NCBI RefSeq assembly: GCF_964355755.1
Contig: NC_092676.1
Coordinates: forward strand, 14,116,288-14,180,287
Direction: 5' to 3'
Length of the DNA: 64,000 bases
Source: Antedon mediterranea
Taxonomy: Eukaryota; Echinodermata; Crinoidea; Comatulida; Antedonidae
A program made the translations under genes and the position numbers. Below are positions 51,501 through 60,500 of this stretch, in pieces. Numbering within the stretch: the stretch's first letter is position 1; each line of letters starts with the position of its first letter. The notes under the pieces were generated by a model, which was not told the origin of the DNA, made no database searches, and was given only the letters and a program-made list of their open reading frames with translations.

Positions 51501-54500
51501 TAGAATAGAAATCACTGAAACCAAAAAGTGTTTGCTCAATTTTTTTCATAGGCAAGGGGTGTTGGCAGCAATTTCAAAATGACCGGCATTTTGACAATTT
51601 TTTTTTAAATATTGTAAGTTTATGGCATTAAAGGATGTTATGGAGATAGAAATTCAATTCTATAAGTAACAGTAAATGTTCAAATAATATTTTACATTAT
51701 TTGTGTAACAGAACAAGTCAAAAAGGCTGACATTTCAACCAAAATAGTTATCCACTTTGACCAAAACTTGAATCGAAAAAAAAAATTATTTACCTAAAAA
51801 AACTGTAATTTAAAGCAAAAAATAGTCAAATTGGCTGCCAGCCAATGGCTTTTGGTTGAATTTATTTTGTCATTTTAATGAAAACATAATTTTTTCTTCG
51901 TTTTTTTTTCTACGCAATTGATTAACTTGATTAAACCTACAAAATAACCTATTCCAAGTCTGATGTAATTAATCTTCCTTTTCCATGTTTTTGGGGACAA
52001 TACATCTTAAAAAAACAACCTTATGTCATTATGTGACGTCATCAATTATCTAATTACAATCAACTTACATCAAAATAAAGAGTCATTTCTTTATACATTG
52101 ATACCAAAAATTATGAGCAAGGAAACTGCACTTACAGATATTTGTGTTCCCTACCCCAAAATTGTCCAAAACTGTGGAACTCATTGGTATAATTAGAAAT
52201 GCGTTAAAATCCCACCTTAGGCATGAGAATATTTAATATTAACATCGATTTTTGTGTTCACTGGATATAGGTAGACATGCATACCCAATGTACGTAGTGT
52301 AGACCTCTCATATCCCATGTACTGTATTTTGTTGCTTTTAACCCGTTTTTCCCTTCACTACTTCAATGTTCAAACTTGTGGCCATGTCAAGAACTTAATC
52401 ACAAGATGTTGAGGTGTCTCCTGATTTTGTTAATCTTTCCTCTAGCCAACAGAATAGACCACTATCATTAGTCTAGTGTGCAAGGCTATCAAACAACTTG
52501 ATAGTCTTGGTCTGTGTCCCTTCTAGGTGATATTTTCTTTTCTATAAATATATTGGGTTGGATGGAACAACTCAGTCACCATGTACTTCATCGGAGTGAA
52601 AATCTAAATTCTTGAACTATGATCTAATCGGATACTATAAAGGATATTACGTTTATATTTTACAGTCCCTTTCTTTTTCATGCAAAAAAAATATAGAATA
52701 CTAAAATTAAACATTGACAAGTCATTTTATGTTTTAATCAGGTTATTTAAAAAATAATAAAACAGTAAATCAAATAAAAACACATTGAATTTCAGACAAT
52801 GTGCTTCCAGTTTACTACTTTTTTTAAAATTATGATTATATTAGGTTAAATAATTGTTCGTTTTATCAATTTCCATCGTGACATTTAAATGGCTTATTAG
52901 TCCGGTGGCAGGAGGACGTTTTCTGTCGGTTACCATTATTAAAATGCTTGATATTCGTAAAACTAAACATACTCTGTTTCACAGTGTCTTAGATCATCAA
53001 TAACATTTTAAAGTATAGTTTTTATTGTTTAGTAGTGTAAAACTAAACCTAGGGGCCTTCTCTGTTTCAGTGTCTTGGTAGTGTAAAACTAAACCTAGGG
53101 GCCTTCTCTGCTTCACAGTGTCTTAGATGATTAATAACATTTTAAAGTATAGCGTTTATTGTTTGGTAGAGCCCTTGTAGGGCGGAGGTGGAAAGGCGGA
53201 GTTTATTTGACGGAGGTGCTTATTCGAGGGATACGTCTAATTTTTTTGTTTTAATAATATGGTAACATTTATAATCTATATATAAATTTACGTAAGGGCA
53301 AAATTCGGTAAATCGCGCGTTATTTCTAGAATGTTTACTCGATGGTATATAAAGTTGGTTTGTACTTTCGATACTGATTTTAACCACCTGATGTAACCCT
53401 GTTTACTAATTAAATTGAGTTCGATAATTAGTTATTGACAATTAAAACTAATTTAGGTTCAACGATTTGCCCCAAATAGGGGTGTTTTCCGATCTTGGTA
53501 TACATTGTCTAATGCATGTCCATCTTGAAAAATACCCGCATACAATAATACGAAGATGATTCGCATTTTCCTATCTCCTCCTACGATAATTGTTTTTAAT
53601 GGCTGAAACTGGTTGAACAGCTCGAGTACAGTATCATAATGTTGAAGACAGGCCGATTTTCTTTAAAAAATACTATTTTGATAGATTTAATATACGTTTA
53701 TACAAATATATTGATTTGCAATGAATGTAACATTCCAAATTATTTGGTTTAACCATGCTTGCATGGTTTAATTAATAATTACTACAAATATAAACGTAGT
53801 AGTGGTGTATCGTTACATGTACTTTACTATTTCAATCTACTATAACAGTGACAATTTTAACAGTTATTAAATCGGAAATGTTTTACTCTATTTAGTGGTA
53901 TATTATTTATAGGCCTATAAAAAATTATTTTGTTACTTAGTGGATAATAAAGAATAATTTAATATAAAGAATATATTAAAAAATTGTTCCTCTTTGTATC
54001 TATCCTCATCCCCAACCCTCAACCCTAATGTTAGATACAAAACATAAATTGAGTTTGTTTAAATGAGTCCAAATCAAACATTTCGTTTCATTTCGTGACA
54101 AGTTTCCCTTTTAGAAATAATTCGCAGGGTACTAATTTTGGTTGACAACATAAATCATTGTGTCTATTTATTTGTTTTTGTAAACGACAATGTATTATAG
54201 TCATGCGGTACGTAGATTTGAAATCGCCAGGTTTTTACGCTGAAATTACTATGTATTCGAGAACCATCTAGTCAAATAAAATCCTCTTAATATATGAAAA
54301 GTGGTAAAAAAGAATAACAAATGCTTGGTAAATTGTAGATAAAGTCCGATGAATTCTACCATAAATAGTATAATTGTGTTATAAACAAAATGCTATTATT
54401 ATTCTAAGTGATGTTTTATTGGGAAGGTGTTCGGCGTTTATTCAAATAAATACCATCCTAATTGGTATAATTAATACATTATTTAGTTTGAACATCTTTT

Positions 54501-57500
54501 GAAACTAACTTCTGTGACAGAGTGGGTCGTTTCGGCCAAAAAAGGAAGACGTTGCAACATGGGCAGAAGTATCTCAGGGTACACAGATAGCCCACAGTTA
54601 TTCCTGCCAGCTTACTCAATAACTCGGCTATCGGGGTTTCACTCGATTTCAAAAGGTCTTATCATCTGTTCTCCCTATGTAATTTTATATACTATTCCCC
54701 ACAATATACTCGGATGCTTAATGGCGTGTATTTAATTTAATCTTTAATTTGCAGTATAATTTTTATTTTGCTACTGCACCTTCACACGGGCGGTCCAAAA
54801 AGTAACACAACTAAAATGGCTATCGCCACCAACGGCCAACTTAGTTCAAACCTGTGTCCATATGATAGGAGAACACGTCGATATCTCTAATATCCATCAA
54901 ACGTCATATTTCTGCTTTATATAAATACGACGGTTTTGCCGTAGAAAAGAAACTGAAATCAACAACTATACACTTAATATTGTAAATGTAATCAATAATA
55001 ATTCCCATTAACCAAAATTACAGAGAAAATTATTATAAGAATCATTGTCAGAGTACAATAAAACTATCCAATTGTTACTAATAAATATGGCCTAGACATT
55101 TTATGCATTCGATAGATACATGGTCAACAAACAATGAATTATATGACAATTAGAGCTAAATCAGTATATATATGCTATTGTGTATTATCACTGGAACATG
55201 TTGGATCTCATAATCATATTACAAATGATGTTTATAATTGTAATTAAATAGACGTTAGAGACTCATCTTTCCTATGCTGTGAAGCTTTATAATGTATTTC
55301 AAGAAAATTTGTTATGTTGTTATGTTTATTCTGAGATTTGGAAGCATGATGGTCAAACTGTACACTCTAAAGTCCACAAGTTCCTGGTCTACTGTTGGGA
55401 GAAGGGCACATTTACTCGGGACCTTCGAGATGTAGTCGTAACTATGCACGCTCCGGTACTACATCCAATCGGTGTGAATTTTTCAGTCAGCATCAATCTT
55501 GCAACGAATATAGTTATGGGCTATATAAAAAGTTCATAACCCAAATATTTACTGAAATATGACTTATTCAATATTTTTTAAAACGTCTGGATCAAATGTG
55601 GAAGAATCGCTAGAGCGTCATTCATGACTATATAAGCAGAACATCGCAAACGGCAGCATTATTGGATTTCGATCCAAGTCGGCCTTAAACCGTCTCGGCC
55701 AAAGTTTTTATAAACATTAGTTTTTACTGTACTAATAATATCTATCTAATATAGGTATATCTAAGAATATTCTGGGGACATCCTTGTTTGTATCAAAATA
55801 GGCCTAGGCTAGCCTACTAACAAACACATAACATAACAACTAATAATATTAATATAAAATAAATAAATACTAGGCCTAACTATCAATTAAAAGAAAACTA
55901 AATTTATATTGAATTTTCCGTTTTATTTTGTCTAGGCCTAGGCCTATGTCTAGACCTAACCTTACTACACCTGCATTCCATACTTTAATAGGGCCAAGTT
56001 GACCGATTAGTATTTGGCCGAGTTGACGTGAGGCCGAGTTGGCTTGAGGCCGAGATGACGTAAGGCCGAGTTGACTTGAGGCCGACTTGACATGGGGCAA
56101 AGTTGACTGTGGGCAAACTTGACGTGGGGCGACTTGACTTTGCCGAGACGGTTTAGAAGAGGTGAGTCGATAGGTTAGGCAAAACTTTAGTTCACTTCCA
56201 TTTGTAATAATAAACATTTATAGGATTATTATCATGTAGGCTACTCGAATATATGCACTTGTGTGTTTTGTACAGAGACATAAACCTATTGTTTTCTTTT
56301 TGTTCGGTTTTTTTTTCTTCTTTTTTCTCTCTTTTGTGGCGCAAACACCACTTTTATTCACATTCATATTATCTCATATTACATAAAATCGTATTATTTA
56401 ACTTGTAAATGTAGTTACAGTTCATAAGTAACATTTTTACATATATGAATTCTGTATTACTCCTTTTTTCATTAATTTTCTTATATTTTGCTATACACTT
56501 GACAGGATCATCATTATCATCTATCCCGTTTTAAAATAGTTCACACATTTTCATTTGTTTGTTTTTTGGGTTTTTTTTAATGTAGCCTAGAGAGGAATAG
56601 TTAAAATAGAAGAAAATTATGAAAAAAGTGGATAATACATATAAAAGTATATGATACCGGACCGACAGACAGACCGACAGACAGACCGACCAACATAGTG
56701 AACTATAGAGTCGCGTCCACGCGACTAAAAAGGCATAATTTTGACGAATTTTTTAACTTTTTCATCAAAAACGTGCGCAAATTATCCAATTCGACGTGCT
56801 CGTATGACGTAATTTTAAGTCGAAATTGTTTAAAAGTTGGTAAAAGTATTAGAAAAGGCTGCAAAAACATAAATCACGCGAAAAAAGTATGTATTTAACG
56901 CTACGTGCGCACCGCGCGCGTAAAAATTTGCGCGCGTATGGGAATTTTGACATGCTCAAAATGACAAGAAACGCGTAGAAAGTTGATTAAAAATTAATTT
57001 TGCGCATTGTAAAATCTTAAATGCGCGTGCGCGCGTAACTTTGTGTAAAACACACATTTTTTTTCAACAGAAAGTTAGCGCCTGATATAAATTAAACTTT
57101 TGCAAAGTTTCAATTTAAAATGTTATTTGGTTTTTGACCTATGTTAAATACGAGAAAATCGTTAAATCACGCGTAAATCACGTTGCGCAACTCTAGCGTC
57201 ATTCACAATAGGAGGTGCACAATTTCACGTAAATGCCCACATGTTGACATCAAAACAGTTCAAAAAGTACAGAAAAGCGATAAAACGCATAGTGATACCG
57301 GACCGACAGACAGACCGACCGACATAGTGAACTATAGAGTCGCGTCCACGCGACTAAAAAAGATATAGAACTAAAATGTCAAATAAAGTGGCAGTTGTAC
57401 TTTAATACTACAATTTATTGGAAATTAACCTGGGAGCGTAAAATAAAATTAATTAAGGAAAACAAGCTCAAACAAATTAACTTTAAGTTACTACATAGGA

Positions 57501-60500
57501 TTATTCCAACTAGAAAGAGGTTATGTATATGGAAAATTGTAAACATAAAACAAATGTCCACAATGCGACTGTGTTGAAGATGATGCACATTTATTTTTTG
57601 AATGTGCGGAAGCAAATAATTTGTGGCTTTACATAAATGAGCATACAATAACTAAATTCAATATCGAGGCAAATTTAAAAAATATAATACTTGGCACTGG
57701 AAATACATATGTAGATCATGTGTTTTCAATTGGTTTGCTAAGTATATACAAAGCTAATGTATTAAAACAACTAAATAAATGGAAATATGCCTCACTTCAT
57801 CATCTCTTTATAAATGAAAAAAATATAAGAAAATACATATTATCAATGCTATAAACAACAATTATGTATAAAAATAATGAAACGTATTACTTACTTGAAA
57901 AATTCTATAAATAAAAAAATGAATGTTTTTTTTATTCATAAGGTATAATATTATAAAGTTTAGGCCTATTTTAATGTATGTGCAATATTTGTATACAGTA
58001 CTATAAAAAGATTGTTTGTGTGCTGTCTTATATTAACAACTTCTTCTATAATATTATTTTATTATAATTATATAATAATGAATTTTGTATATACATTATT
58101 GAATGAATAAAGATTGAATGAATAAAGATGGGAGAGACCCGTAAAAATAAAAATAAATAATTAGAACATTAGAAGGAGAAAACTATGACTGCACACACGA
58201 CCGAACGGTTGCACGTGACATTGGTCGATCTTACAAAAGAGTTCTGAAATAGGTTGTCCACCGAAATTTATCAATACAGAAATTCCCTCTCAGAATTGAA
58301 CCTTTTTAAAATGGAAAAGGGTGTAAAGCAGGGTTGTCATCAGCATGGTGCTTCAAATGAAGATATTTATGCATACGCTATCGCACTGCTCAACCTGAGA
58401 CGATTGCAGGTATGTGTAACTCCAAATTAAATGCAATTTCCAAATTAGGTTCGCGTGGTCTGTAATACGCAAGGCTAATTTGCAGGACGTTCTGAAGATA
58501 ATCGTGTTATTAAATATTGATATTTATTATTCAATTCCAAATAAACACAAACTGAAATTATTAAAAGCTAAGTATATCGAACACAATAATCTAAGTAACA
58601 ATCTATTTACGTAAATAATATTTACTTTTATTGGTGTTTGCAGTTTAGTCAAATTATTTATATATAACTATGTTTTGTTGAATTAATTATACCTTGGTAC
58701 TGTAAAAAGTTACATTGAATATTATAATGTTTTTTAAGTGTTCCCTTGACATAAAATAATTTTTTCTGAACGTAATACATCGTTAGTATAAACTATTCCC
58801 TTTTCATACCATTTTTAGTCGCGTGCAACGCGACTCTACAGCTCAGTATGTCGGTCGGTTGGTCGGTCGGTAAACACTAACTTGTATATGACCTTATCTT
58901 GATATCAGTTTGATCTAGCTAAGTCAATTTTTCACAGTATATTCCTTGGCCAGGAATCGATGTGGTTATGTTTTCACGGTGCGCAATAACAAATTACGTG
59001 GTCTACGCACGATTTAACGAAATCACGTTTGTAATCATATCTTCACAACCATGAATCACAATTAAATCCAATTGGTACTCTTAAATTTCAGGGCATAAAT
59101 CATCATATGGCAATACAATTACGTCTTAAAATTTTCAAAGTTTATTTTCGATGAAATAAGAGTACGTTTCAGGCAATTTTAAGCGTTTACAAAATTGCCA
59201 TGAGTGCGCAGACTTTTGCGCGCGCACTGCGCGTTAAATGTTATTACGTACTCTTTTTGCCCGATTTCTGTTTTCTTGACTTACTTTTCAACTCGAAATT
59301 ACGTTATACGAGCACGTCAAAAGTGACAGGCTACGCAATTTCGGTCAGTTTGTAGGTTGGTCGGTCGGTCGGTAAACACTAATGAGCACGCGACTGCAGC
59401 CATCTATATGGCCTTGTTTAAAAAACACTGGCCTTTTATTTCGTTATTTCCCCACAAAAATATTCTTGGGATATCTATATTTGTTTCTGGGTAATTACTT
59501 TGATTCAGATTATTCCAGGCAGTTACAACATCATTCCAAAAACACTTTTTCCCGATATTATACCACTCATAAGAGGAACAACAAAATTAGAAAGAGATTT
59601 CCATTTACCTGACGAAAACATGTATCTCCGGATCCATGTTAACTTTAAGGACTGAAAATCTTCTATATGAACCATATTAAAACCGCCTTGACTGTGATCT
59701 TTACAAATTTGTTATCTACTTATTTTCTCACTAATTTCCAAATAAATTAAAAAAGTAATGTATTGAGCTTTGCATTAAATCTTTTATTGGGGTTTGGCAT
59801 AGTTAGAATTATGTGATTTAGTTTTGGAATAATTAGAGATTAATAAATATTATTTATATGTCCTTACTTTTAAAAAACTAGGCCTAAGTGTTGAAAATTA
59901 AGAAATAAATAACAATTTTGGAACCATTATTTCAATAAACACAACTGAGGAAAAACCCCAAACAAAATGTCTCAGAAGTAACAATTTTATATTTTGAAAT
60001 GGAAGTATGAAAATAACAAACAATTTTAATAAAATATTTTATTATGAAAAATTGGAGATTACTGTAAAATAAAAAAGTTAACTACATTATATTGATGCGG
60101 GGAAATGTAAACAAGATGCATGGTTTTTTTTAAATAAAAATGATTTAAATGATATGTCCCGTCCTTAACAAAAATGTATGTCCCGTTACTCAATATAATT
60201 TTGAAATATGATATTTTCACCAAGAGTTAAAAAATATTTGTTTATAATTTATGGCATATAGTTTTTAAAGGGGGAAAACAAATTATTAAATTGTGGTATC
60301 AATACTTTTAACTGAAATGTAAAAAACACAATAAAACTACTATTATATGTCGCGGATGGGACAATTATGAATTTTGAAATGTATATATGAAATTTAATAA
60401 ACAAAATATGTGTTATAAAATGCTTGACTATGTACAATAGGGTCATATAGTAATGTTTAAAAGATTCATGGTTTGTGAAATAATTAGGATTTATATAATA

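Noticed and set aside
55876-56217. 113-codon minus-strand protein with [16 protein letters not shown]-type repeats
   Set aside because: It is translation of the 16-bp minisatellite and its flanks; no codon-level sign of selection.
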